DNA of 64,000 nucleotides, taken from Brassica napus. Taxonomy: Eukaryota; Streptophyta; Magnoliopsida; Brassicales; Brassicaceae. The stretch's first letter is position 1; each line of letters opens with the position of its first letter. The notes beneath the pieces were generated by a model that was not told the origin of the DNA, did not search any database, and saw only the letters and a program-made list of their open reading frames with translations. The stretch spans positions 46,199,218 through 46,263,217 of the forward strand of contig NC_063448.1 of the NCBI RefSeq assembly GCF_020379485.1, written 5' to 3'. Position numbers and translations under genes: made by a program. This document shows positions 31,801 through 42,548 of the stretch, piece after piece.

Positions 31801-34023
31801 TCCATCCACTCCTTAACCTCTCGCAGCCAAAGAACCGAACGTTCTTTCTTCAACTTTTCAACTTTACTTATTAGACCAAAGATATCATCTTCGTGATCGG
31901 ACTTGATATTCTCCTCTTTGCTTTGAGTCTCGAGTTCACATGAAGCAAACTCTTGGTCAGAATTTACATAAGTACTCTCTTCCTCAGTGTCAATAGACGC
32001 GAGCCGGTAGATTTTCGCCTGTGACTGTGAGAGTGAAGAAGGACAACAATAAGCTTTTAATAATTACACCACAAAACAAACCAAGAAACTGAAACTCTGA
32101 AAGAAAACATAGAGAAGCTGCCTATCAAGTGATGTATATCTTCAAGATGCTTTCAAAAACTCGTTCCATACTACAGTAACTACAACCCTTAATTGGTTTG
32201 GATATATTCTTATATTTTCCCTGCTTAGGGTTTAGTGTCAGTGTGTCACTCAGAAGAAAAGGGCCACTACAGTCACAAGCACATTATATATATGTAAATA
32301 AACTGTAATTGAAGTCTCTGTCGTTAACCTTTTTTCTATTGAAGCTTCCTTCATCATCAGCTTCCTCTCTAGCCGGAGAGTAGAACCCATAGCTAGCAGG
32401 CTGAGTTTTCCTACGGGTAACAACAACCTGCCTCTTCCAAAATTCTCTATTCCCAATTTGTTTGCCATCTAGCTTTAACTGAAACGCAGCACAGATAGGA
32501 AGAATCATTATGAATCAAGCAGAAACTGAATTGGTGCAAAGTCGGTCTTTTTAACAAGATTATGTAGCCTCTGAAACAAAACTTACATCATTTGGACGAG
32601 CAACGTAGCTGAGGACATTTGCCCTGTACCATCGAGCACAGCAAAACGGATTTCCTTCCAGCCACAAGTCTGTCAAGAATGAAAGACTCCCAAGGAATTC
32701 CAATTCTGAGAAGTCTGAAATAATATTGAAGGAAACATCAAGGCCTTCAAGTGACTTCAAATTCTCAATCCCACGCAATGTAGTTAGAGCGTTGTTCCTC
32801 AAAACAAGTTTAACAAGGTGACATGATACCTGCATAGTCCAAAGATAAAGGTGCATGGGTCCCCTAGGGTACTAAAAATCTATATAATATCTTTAGCAAA
32901 CACATCAAAGTGTTCTTATATCTATGTGAGTTCAAACTAAGCCATATATAGTAACCAACAAACGCAAAAGTTAAGTAACTTCATATCAAAAGAAATCTAT
33001 AAAAAAGGACATGCAGAAAGAAACCTGAAGTAACCCACCTCGCTCAAGTGAGAGATTTTTCTGAGTTGATTGAAACCTAGATCAAGGTGTTTCAGCTTGG
33101 AACATCTCCGAAGATTATCCACCTTCGCAAACTTGTTCCGACTCAGATCAAGCGACTCAACAGCTGGGAGAAGTTGCAACGACTCATCCATGAGCAAGAG
33201 ACGGTTACAAGCGCAAGAAACGAAAGCCAACTTATTCCACTGTGGTGAATCCTTTATCTCGGCGATTCTACTAGCAAACACATGCCGCAACGCATCCTAC
33301 AGTAGGTGTAAACCTGGTAAAGATTAGTCAGGAACACTTCCAAAAGTTATCTAAAGACAAGCAACAACACATGAATAAACTCATACATCAACCTTGTTCT
33401 TGAAACGTCCTGAAGAAATGACAAACCTCACAGCGATCATTGCTTATTCCAAATACACTAATAGTTCAATCTCCCTACAATCTAAAGCAACAGAGAAACT
33501 AATAATCCCCACACAATGCCATAGCAGAATGCACTAAACCAAGGAAACAAACAAAAAACGAAAAGAGGAGAGGAGAGCTCACAGTGGAATTGTGGCAGAT
33601 CAACTTCTCCAAGGTGTGCCTGAGTTCGAGCAATCCCTTAGCAGACGAAGTGGACAAATCACACCCGCGCAGCTCCAAGACCTTAAGCCTCGCAAAGGGA
33701 AGAAGAGAGAGCGGCGTGGGATCACGAGCCGGCGAAGGAAGCGAGGAGACGACTTTCAGAGAAGGGAGGAGGCGGAGGATACGTCGGAGCTGCTCAAGGG
33801 CGCGGTAATCACCGATATCGGAGACGTAGGCGCGGAGATAGTCGACGGGAGCTCCGGAGAGCATACGCTCGACTTCGCGGAGAGATTCGAGGCGGAGATG
33901 AACGTAGTAAAGCCCCGCGGGGTTTAGCTTGAGGACATCGGTGGCGTCGATGAGCGAATCGGTGTTTTCTTCGAGGAACTTCTCGAGGTTCTCGAGGTAT
34001 CGATCTCCCGTCACGACCGCCAT
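28837..34023 (-). CDS. Leucine-rich-repeat protein ('outer arm dynein light chain 1'-like)
   Basis: Molecular role is not established to my knowledge; Arabidopsis At3g17920 carries this automatic name. Exons found: 33583-34023, 33039-33296, 32587-32829, 32329-32478, 30802-32018, 30437-30510, 30263-30344, 30063-30185, a 16-nt microexon 29866-29881, 29160-29315, and a last exon 28837 to about 29052. Together they give about 990 residues. An N-terminal alpha-helical/LRR-like region (LARLKVLELRGCDLS-type) is followed by four to five clear LRRs (LPAVESLDLSRNKFAKVDNL, CSKLKHLDLGFNQLRKISHL, LVKLVLRNNALTTLRGIENL, LEGLDVSFNIISDFSELEFL, SFLTDLWLEGNPFC). A long acidic, Ser-rich linker and a C-terminal region with beta-rich PH-like texture (LQVVRLRFKEGTEYIFKTES) follow. 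The exon series keeps phase until exon 10. The last junction is ambiguous (see findings). Plants lack motile cilia except in sperm of some groups, so the dynein name should not be read as a function. Confidence 0.85.
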
Positions 34024-34229
34024 GAGAGATTCGAAGGAGATTTAGGGATTTGACTCGTTCGATAGCCGGAACGAAAAGGCGCGGGAGTCGGGGGAAGTGC
34101 GAGGCTGCTCTAGAGAGAGAAAGAGGAAATAGAGGTGAATAGAGAAACTACCATGGCTGATGCGTAGAGATGATGATGATGATGATTGGAGAGAAATGGG
34201 CAAATAGGAAACAGCGAGGATGATTCTCT

Positions 34230-34230
<1 letters not shown>

Positions 34231-34269
<39 letters not shown>
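34231..34269. repeat. (CT)n microsatellite in the LRR-gene leader region
   Basis: About 20 perfect CT dinucleotides about 210 bp above the LRR-gene ATG, reading (GA)n on the transcript strand. GA runs are frequent in plant 5' leaders and promoters, and the site should be length-polymorphic. Confidence 0.9.
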
Positions 34270-34434
34270 AATCTAAACAACAACCTGGGGACAAGACTGA
34301 GATTAACACCTGGCAACTATGCATTAATCAAATCATTTCTTATACAATTTGCTTTACACAATTACTTAGTTGCTAATCATTGGTATTGATAACGTTTTTT
34401 TTTTTTTATAAAACTGTTTCACATACATTTGCTG

Positions 34435-34454
34435 AGAAGTAAATAGTCACAGCT
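34435..34454. repeat. Target-site duplication (left) of the LINE
   Basis: AGAAGTAAATAGTCACAGCT recurs at 41705-41725 with a single extra A. This long duplication directly borders the T-rich tract on the left and the 5' end on the right. Confidence 0.9.
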
Positions 34455-34479
34455 TCTTTTTTTTTTTTTACTTCAAAAG

Positions 34480-37400
34480 CTCCATAATTTATTAAGAAGT
34501 TTTCTCTGTTGGTGGGAACCATCCAACAACTAGAGGATCTAGTGTTTACATGGGAAAAGATGAAGCAGCGAGCGCGAGCACCTTTTGCAAGGCCGTCTGC
34601 TCGGACGTTACAAGAACGAGGTATAAAACGTATGGAGCAAGAATTAAACATAGAATGAAGATGGTGAAACTCTTCAAATTCGACCAATAAAGATGGCAAG
34701 TCGTCTTCTTTGTCTTCTGTAATGATCTTGACTAGTTGTAGACAGTCCGTCTCAAAAGTCATATCTAGTTGATCCAATTGGAGTGAGGATTTCATGGTCC
34801 ACAGCAGAGTATGAAGCTCGGCATGTAAGGGGGTTAAGCTTCGGTTACTAGTAAATGAACCGAAGGTTGTAAGCCCATCCTCGTCCGTAAGGACCATTCC
34901 TCCGCCAATAAGAGCATCGTCTTGGTGCCAAGAGGCGTCAATCGAGCATCGAGGGCAGAGGGGTTGCGTATCGGGTGGTGGTTGGGTCTCCTCTTCGCCT
35001 TGGGATGTGTGTAAGGTTTGCGCTAGTCTCCAGTCGGCTGCTTCTGATATAGTTGTTTGTACTGTATCTAGAGGGGGAGTGTCTTTCCCGTTAAAGAGTT
35101 TGTCATTTCGAGCTTTCCAGATATACCACAAAAGCCATGGCACGTTATCAAGAATCGAGGACGGGACGCCTAATTCTTTCGCTCGCCAGAGGGTGTGATT
35201 AAGGTTATTGGGAGCTGAGTTGCTCGGGAACAAGCCGGGAGAGTGAGGGACATGGGCGAGAGCCCAGACCTGTACAGAGGGAGGACACTCGAAAAGTAGA
35301 TGATTGACTGATTCGTTGTCGGCTCCGCATCGCGGACAGTTCCTCTCTGAACTACAGTGACGATCTGAAAGTCTACCACAAACCGGAACGCAGTCGGATA
35401 GGGCATTCCAGATAAAATGTTTGATCTTTCGCGAGGTCTTGATGGACCATACTATGGCTTTTAGACTCGTAGTACTTGGCTCGGATACCAAAGGAGGTGC
35501 GCGTTTGTATCCATCTCCATCGCTAAGGTGTACCCGGACTGAACCGAGTAAGCTCCAGACTTTGTGAAGGCCCAATTGTAGTTGTCGGGTCTGTGGGAGT
35601 GCGGGAGTATCAAACTCTGGATAAGGGGGATGTCGCGGGGTGATAATAGTTGATGGAGCAGCGGGAGGTTCCAGTCGTGAGACAAAGGGTTGATGAGATC
35701 ACAGACGCGAAGGTTGGGGTTAAAGGAGGGACAGCAAGGGATAGCAGGCCGTGGCTTCACGTCTGGTATCCAATGATCGGACCAGACCATGGTGTTATTG
35801 CCCGTTCCGATTGAACGTCTCAGGCCGGCTTTCAGGAGCGGTTGCGCGGCCATCAAGCTACGCCAGACATACGAGGGAGAGCTTTCCCTTGTGACGTCCA
35901 CCGGAGTCAATATGCGAAAGTATCTCCCTTTTAGAACTCTAGCAAGGAGTGACGTTGGATGTTGGATCAACCTCCAGAGCTGCTTCGCAAGTAGTGCGAG
36001 ATTAAAGTTTCTAAAGTCTCAAAAGCCAAGTCCTCCCTTATCTTGGGGAATGCATATACTCTTCCAGGCAATCCAATGTAGTCCTTTGTTATTTTGTTTT
36101 GTGCTCCACAAGAAGCGGGAGATGGCACTAGTTAGCTTTCTAGTGATCTCTAGTGGGAGCAGAAAACATGACATGACATAGGTTGGGAGTGCTTGAGCCA
36201 CAGACTTGATAAGTACCTCTTTCCCTCCTTTGGAAAAGAGTTTCCCGGACCATAAGTTAATACGGTTCCGGAGTCGGTCTTGGATAAAGGCGAAGGCTTG
36301 TTTTTTACTTCCACAGATTTTCTCCGGTAGCCCGAGGTAGACTCCCATTCCACCTTCCTTCGAGATCCCGAGAGAGCGTTTGAGTCCTGACTTGATATCC
36401 GGAGGAACTTTGCTTCCAAAGAGGATGGACGATTTGTTTACATTCAGTTGTTGCCCAGAGGATGAACCATAGGTGTTGATAATCCGCACTAGTTCAGAGC
36501 ATTGCTGGACGTCAGCTTTACAGAAGAACAGACTATCGTCTGCGAAGAGAATATGGGAGACTGGTGGGCTGTTTCTGGCGATCTTAAGTCCAGTGATTCT
36601 TCCCTCCCTTTCCGCTCCCTGAATGTGGGATATAAGAGCTTCCGTGAGGAGAATAAAGAGAAAGGGTGATAGGGGATTGCCTTGTCGAATGCCTTGCGAG
36701 GGAGTAATATTTCCTTTTGGTTCGCCATTCAGTAGGACCTGGTAAGAGACTGACGAGATACAGAGTTTGATCCATGACACCCACTGCGTAGAGAAGCCTA
36801 GTTTCAGTAGGAGTGCTTCGAGGAAAGACCATTCCACTCTATCAAAAGCCTTGCTCATATCGGTTTTGATTGCTACGAACTTTGATCGGCAGCCGGGGTT
36901 CGTACGTAAATCGTGGAAAACTTCGTGGGTGACGAGAATATTGTCTGTGATCAGAAGCCTGGCTACGAAAGCCGATTGGGTCTCCGAAATTATTTTCGGG
37001 AGGCATTTCTTGAGACGCTTGCTCATGAGTTTAGAGATGACTTTGTAAGAGACGTTACACAGACTTATTGGCCTAAATTCTGTCATTTCCGTTGGTCTTT
37101 CTGTCTTGGGGATGAGATAAATATTAGTCTGGTTTAGGTGTGGATCCATAGTACCGTTCGTGAAGAATTCCTTCACTGTAAGTCGTACTGTCTCCGCCGT
37201 AATGCCCCAATACTTCTGGAAAAATAGGCTCGTCATTCCGTCCAGACCGGGAGCTTTGTTCGGGTTTATATCAAATATTGCGCTCTGGATCTCATCATCT
37301 GATGGAATTTTTGTAAGGGCTTCGTTCATGGCTGGTGTAACCTTCTCAGTAATGTACTGGAGTGAGTCATCAAAGTCTGAGGGGTTCGACGAAGTGAACA

Positions 37401-38561
37401 GAGTCTGAAAGTATCCTGTCGCTACTTGTTCCAGATCATCATCCGTTTCTGCCCATGTACCATTTGTTCTTCGTAGCTTCAAAACACGGTTTCTTGCTCT
37501 CCTCTTTGTATTACGATCTCCCTCTCGTAGCCAATTTGCTCGGCTCTTTTGTTTCCAATAGAGTTCCTCGTCTCTGAACGCTGCGCAGAGGTTCCACTTA
37601 AGATTCAAGATTGCCTCAGTGGAGAAGTTATCGTCAAGCTGAGCTTGCTCAAGTTGGCATTTTATCTCTTCAATCTTTTTTGCCGTGTTGGAGGGGTTGG
37701 CCCGTTTCCATCTGGATATAACTTTCCTACAGAACACGATCCGGTCGTGTAGATCATCTCGATCAAAGAGGTTTGGATCGTTCCAACCCTGAAGAATTGT
37801 CTCACGGAAGCCCTCCTTCCCAATGCATCTCTTATCGAATTTGAAACCTCGTCTCCCAGGCTTTTTAATAGAGAGAAAATGCGAGAGGATGAGGCGGTGG
37901 TCCGAGCCCCATAGGCGAAGATACTCCACATTTGTGTGAGAGAAGCAATGGTGCCAGTCCTCGTTACCCACAGCACGGTCTAGTCGACATGGAGCTTTGC
38001 CATTGCTTCTTTTACCTACCCAAGATAGGGGGTTTCCTGAGTATGGGAATTCAATCATTCCACAATTAGCGAGCATGTTTCTGAAGGGCAGGAAGGATGA
38101 TTCACTACGTTTGCGACCGCCTTTTTTTTCCAGATTACTGGTGATTTCGTTAAAGTCTCCAAGCATGAGCCATGCTCCAGATCTATTAAGGCTCATGCGG
38201 GTCAAACGTTCCCATACATTTTCTCGGTAATTAATAACTGGTTCACCTTAGACAAATGTGATATAGACTTTATGTCCTGCTATGGTTGCCTCGATATCGA
38301 TCATGCGATTATCAGAATAAAGAATTGTAACTTCAAAAGAATCTAAATAAAAAAGAGCTAGTCCACCGCTTTGACCCTCTGGTTCCACGGTGAACAATTT
38401 ATTATATCCAATTTCAAACTGAAATCCTGAAGAAAAGAAAAACTATTTTTTGTTTCTGAAAGAAAAAGAAAAGAATGAATAAAACAACGGTGCAGTTCCC
38501 GGAGATGTTTCTTGGTCAGGTATGCTCCGGCTCCCTAACAATTCCAAGCTATGGCACTCAT
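34480..38561 (-). pseudogene. LINE ORF2: endonuclease, reverse transcriptase, zf-RVT, RNase H
   Basis: Begins MSAIAWNC at 38561, where a stop (TAG 38535-38537) already replaces the usual Gln. The endonuclease part shows MLGDFNEITS and LRLWGSDHRLILSHF; another stop (38248-38250) interrupts it. The long frame 36019-38205 carries the reverse transcriptase (RPISLCNVSYKVISK, KTDMSKAFDRVEWSFLEALL, QGIRQGNPLSPFLF, and the catalytic SHILFADDSLFF). A stop after KGGLGF (36019) and a frameshift near 35500 precede the zinc-binding segment (NCPRCGADNESVNHLLFECP) and a plant-type RNase H (SIDASWHQDDALIGGGMVL, HAELHTLLW, FETDCLQLV, NVRADGLAKGA). Motifs are well preserved, so the copy is not ancient, but it cannot encode one intact ORF2 protein. 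Confidence 0.92.
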
Positions 38562-38661
38562 ATCCTCTTACTGGGTGGTTTCTGGGACACCACCGAACCT
38601 GAGAGAGACAAAGGTTTTTTGCTTAAAGCAGAAGGAAACACCTCATTACGAGGGACAGCAG

Positions 38662-38669
38662 GGGAGGAG
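38662..38669. repeat. 8-bp target duplication of the nested hAT-like element (left)
   Basis: GGGAGGAG immediately before the element and again at 39376-39383. An exact 8-bp duplication is the hallmark of hAT transposons. Confidence 0.9.
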
Positions 38670-39375
38670 TAGGCATGGGCGTTCGGATCTTCGGGTCGGG
38701 TTCAGGCCGGTTCCTTTTGGGTCCGGGTCTTTTCGGGTCCTAAATATTTAGATCCAATAGGTACTTAGAAATTTTCGGTTCGGGTTCGGGTCGGTTCGGG
38801 TCTATAATTAAAATACCCATAAAATATATGTAATTTTTTGGGTCCATATCGGGTCCGGGTCGGGTTCGGGTATTTAGGATCTGAAAAGGACATGATATAC
38901 TCAATTCCATCAACTTTAGTTGAATATTTGTCATATATATCTAAAATTTTACAAAACAACTTAAATGAAACTATTAATAATAAAAATAAAACATTTTAAA
39001 ACTCTAAATTTTACATTTTAAAGCTTTATATTACTTTAAAAATGTTAAAAAATAATAACAAATGTTGTTAACAAAAGATATTTCAACTAAATCATAAAAT
39101 AATATATATAAAATAGAACACAAAAACATCATAGTTTTAGATATACATGTTTTTAAGTCGGGTACAAATTGGTTCTTATCGGGTCGGGTCTATTCGGGTC
39201 GGTTCTTTTCGGGTCGGGTCTATTCGGGTCGGTTCCTTTTCGGTTCCGGTTCTTTCGTGTAAAAAAAATTTAGACCCAAAAGGTACTAGTAAATTTTCGG
39301 TCTGATTCTGGATCAGATATTTTTGGGTCGGTTCCGGTTCGGGTCTTCGGGTCCAGGTTAAAATGCCCAGGTCTA
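38670..39375. mobile_element. Non-autonomous hAT-like element nested in the LINE
   Basis: 706 bp with imperfect terminal inverted repeats: TAGGCATGGGCGTT at the left and TAGACCTGGGCATT on the opposite strand at the right (11 of 14 match). It is bordered by a perfect 8-bp GGGAGGAG duplication. Both subterminal parts are full of (C)GGGTCGGTTCGGGT-type words; the middle is AT-rich and non-coding. It lies exactly between LINE ORF1 and ORF2, so removing it and one duplication restores the expected LINE order. Confidence 0.88.
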
Positions 39376-39430
39376 GGGAGGAGACAGTAGAGGGATTACC
39401 CAGAGTGCTTCGCTTACGAGGAGAGAGACC

Positions 39431-41380
39431 TCAAAGCTGATTGAGCTTCTTTGAAGCCTTTGATGCCTTTTGACCTTTTAATCTCGGGTTCTTTGGAACG
39501 AGTTTCTTAAGGTACCCTTTTGCAGAGGTCATGGGAAGCGAGGCACGTTGGTCTATGTCCTGAGTCTGGGTGAGAGCATTTTTTGCTTGAGATGGAGCCG
39601 TAGGGAGTGGAACCATCGAGAGATCTTCCTGCAGTTCATTTGTAGTCTCAGCATTATCTGGAGAAAGTTGTGAGATGGCATCGATCTTTTCCGCGTTGTC
39701 ATCTGGAACCTCATCAAGGAGATCATCGTTGTCTAGCATCTCTGCGTCCATCTCCAAACGTTATGTTTCCATAACCATACTATCAACAAGAGCTAGCTCA
39801 TCTTCAGTGAGAGTGATCTCAGGGTCCTGGCCAAGGTCTAAATCAATGTCCAAGTCGAGTTGCTTTGGGACGTTGTTCTTATGACCAGGAGAGGAAGCTT
39901 CCGGTCTCGGAGATATGGATGCTGGTGAGTTTGATGCCTGTTTTCTGGATCACGAATGATGATGGAGGATGACCGGGCCCGAGGTTCGCGATCGCGGGAA
40001 GTTGGGGTATCAGTGATGTGAGCTTTCCCCTTAATTCTTCTTAGGCGTTCCTCAGCAGTTTCTGTGAGTGGGCTCTTAGGATGTTCTGTCCTGTTAACAT
40101 CTCCTAGGTCCAGGTGGCCCAGTTGGTCGGAGATGGTTCTCTGAGAGTCCAAGACAGCTCGGGTTGGGGCGTCTTTTGCCGATAGGGGAGCTCGGGAAGA
40201 TACTGGCGCCATATCAGTGTAAGGGTTTGTCGTTGGCGGGGAACGTGGACGCCAGGCTCGAGTTTCCTGATGACGATGATTTGAGTACCTTCCTCTGTAA
40301 GACTCTGTTTGTTTAGGCCCTTTGTTCTTCTGCTAGTAAGGTATCTCTCCGTGAGGAGAATTAGAAGAAATATCCTTCCCATTTCCATAGGCGGAAGAAG
40401 CACGGGGTGGAAGCTCTAGACGTCTCCAGACATCGTCCTTGCGAGGATGATTCCCGCTCTTTAGACAATTCCTTTTGATAGGGGTGGTAAGCTCTGTTTT
40501 CACGGGGTGTTGAGAGCTTCTGTCTTTTTTCTTCTCTTCGATAGTGGCTCTGGGGTTGATTTGAGGAGGAGATTCTATGTCTCCCTGAATTAGGGGAATG
40601 GCGCCCATTTAGGGGGGAGCGAGGTCGTTTCATGGTCCCTGTCGTAAGAGAAGGCGGGTCTGCTTGAGCGTTAAGCTCTGCTCTTTGTTGCTGTTTGAGT
40701 TCTCGTTCCTCCGGAGTAAGTTGGGGACATGCATTTTCATCGTGTGAGATCATGTGGCAGGTAAAACAGTATCGGTGGAGACCCTCATAGGAGAAGAAAA
40801 TCCTTCCTATGTCACCGTTTGGGAACTCTATACGACGCTCGAATTGCAGGGGCTTGTCAACGTTGACAGATACTTGAATTCTTGCTCGTTTCGAGTCTAG
40901 GGAGGTCCAAGTTTCTAGAGGTTTTGAGATCGCAATGAAGGTCTGATCATTCCAGAAGTGGACTGGGACCCCTGTTACACTTATCCAGAAAGGGATTGTG
41001 TTAGGGAAGGATTCACTGGTAAACGGTTCCCAGCGTTCGAGCGCGAAACTCCATTGATTAAAATGACAAAGGCGTTTGTTTAGGACAGAGAGTAGATATG
41101 TTTCATTATCGAAGTCAAACTGGAAACGCCCGTTGCCGAGATTTAAACCACGAACTCGGCCTTCTACGTTCCAAATCCTGTTACGGGGGAGGAGATGGAT
41201 CAAAGCATCAATGCTCCGTCCCTGGAGATTGAAAACTCGTCCAATGAGCGTCACACGGAAGCGCTTTGTCACAACATTGAGGTCGCAGTCGAGGATCTGG
41301 ATAATCTCATCCTCTGATTCAAGCTTGCGGCGTACGTTGGAAGAACCGCCATTGCGCACTATCATTGATGATTGAGCCAT
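39431..41380 (-). pseudogene. LINE ORF1 (DUF4283-type, CCHC zinc knuckle)
   Basis: The first frame (40361-41380) begins MAQSSMIVRNGGSSNVRRKL and has the DUF4283 fold typical of plant L1 ORF1 (LIGRVFNLQGRSIDALIHLL, RFQFDFDNETYLLSVL, PFWISVTGVPVHFW), then a zinc knuckle (CFTCHMISHDENACP). Downstream, coding continues in other frames (40104-40403, 39838-40212, 39431-39757), showing at least three frameshifts. The C-terminal end (…KASKKLNQL) is at 39431. Confidence 0.88.
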
Positions 41381-41704
41381 TGAGCGGGGGAACGTAGCAG
41401 TAAGCTAGAGGAGATGGCTGGTAAGAAGCGTAGCAGTAGACTAGAGGAGGGACAAAAGGGCTTGCGAGTCCGTGATCAAAAACGAGAAGACTTGGCAAAG
41501 AAGCCAGAGGAGAATTGAGATCAGAGAGAGCGGTAGAGACGACAGAAAACACAAGGAGTGTAGGTAGTCTCCCTTGTGGGTCTGGAGAGGGTGCTGGCTC
41601 AGATCGGAGAAGACGCCGGGGGGGCCTTCAGATCTGGAAATCGCCTTCGAGGTCGCTTGCGGTTAGGGCTTTCATCCTTTTTTCTGATAGTGAAACTTCA
41701 TTTA

Positions 41705-42548
41705 AGAAGTAAAATAGTCACAGCTAATTCATGGAATTTCAAAATAAACTCCCACCTCGTTCGGCTAAATTTTTCCATTAAAATTTTAAATTCAAATTTC
41801 ATGTTGACAAAGAAAAAAAATTCAAATTTCATACCTTTAGTTTTCTCTATATTTATTTATTTTTCTTTTGAATAAACATAGCTCTCAGATCTCAATAGTT
41901 TCCAAGATGCACAATCGATCAAATATTTGTTTCCATTCCGTAAATATAGAATGAAAGTATCTTCATTGGCATTGTAACATTTGGATGATATTTTCTTTAT
42001 AAACAAAAGTAAACGTCTTTGAACTTTGATGAAAATTATCATTAAACAAAAAAATGACAATAGATTAGAAAAGTACACAGCCAGAGAGTCAACGACATTG
42101 CGGCAAAGATCCCATCGACACAGTGGAATATTCAGAATTTAGTATAATTTATAAATCAACATACAAAAATTTGAGTTCATAAACAAAGCCAAACTAAGTA
42201 TAATATAAAATCAAATAAACACATCGCAAAACCGCAATTTTAACTTTAAACAAATGATTTTGTTTTATTAGTGATACAAAGATAAAACATAAACTGTTGC
42301 TGCTAGTCTACCAAAAAAAAAAAGAAGAGAAAATGTGATTACAAGCATTCGTTCCAACCGCACAAATGGCATTCACTTCGAACTCTTTTCATATCATAGA
42401 AGAAGAAAATCTATCACAATATCGTAGTTTTTGAGTATTTGGGTGTTGCCCCTTTTGATTATGAAATTTTAACCATTATCCACTGCAATTATTACTTCAG
42501 CAGACAAGTGACAAAAAGAATGAGGCTTTGATTTGATCAAAGAAAAGC
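41705..42548. other. Spacer downstream of SURF1
   Basis: Begins with the right LINE target duplication (41705-41725), then AT-rich sequence and the SURF1 3' region. No gene is seen. Confidence 0.5.

Larger units (their letters stand above)
34455..41704 (-). mobile_element. L1-type LINE, minus orientation, defective, with nested hAT-like insertion
   Basis: The 3' end (left) is a short A-rich tail read on the minus strand (T run at 34457-34469), flanked by a target duplication of about 20 bp, as expected for target-primed reverse transcription. ORF1 and ORF2 follow the usual order on the minus strand. Full length without the insertion is about 6.5 kb, so the copy is near full length rather than 5'-truncated. 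Multiple stops and frameshifts are present in both ORFs. Confidence 0.93.

Noticed and set aside
30798..31853. The 351-codon minus-strand frame as a separate gene
   Set aside because: It is the large central exon of the LRR gene; upstream and downstream exons join it in phase.
34406..38205. LINE frames as host genes (reverse transcriptase or RNase H proteins)
   Set aside because: They are collinear parts of one L1-type element bounded by a target duplication of about 20 bp and an A tail.
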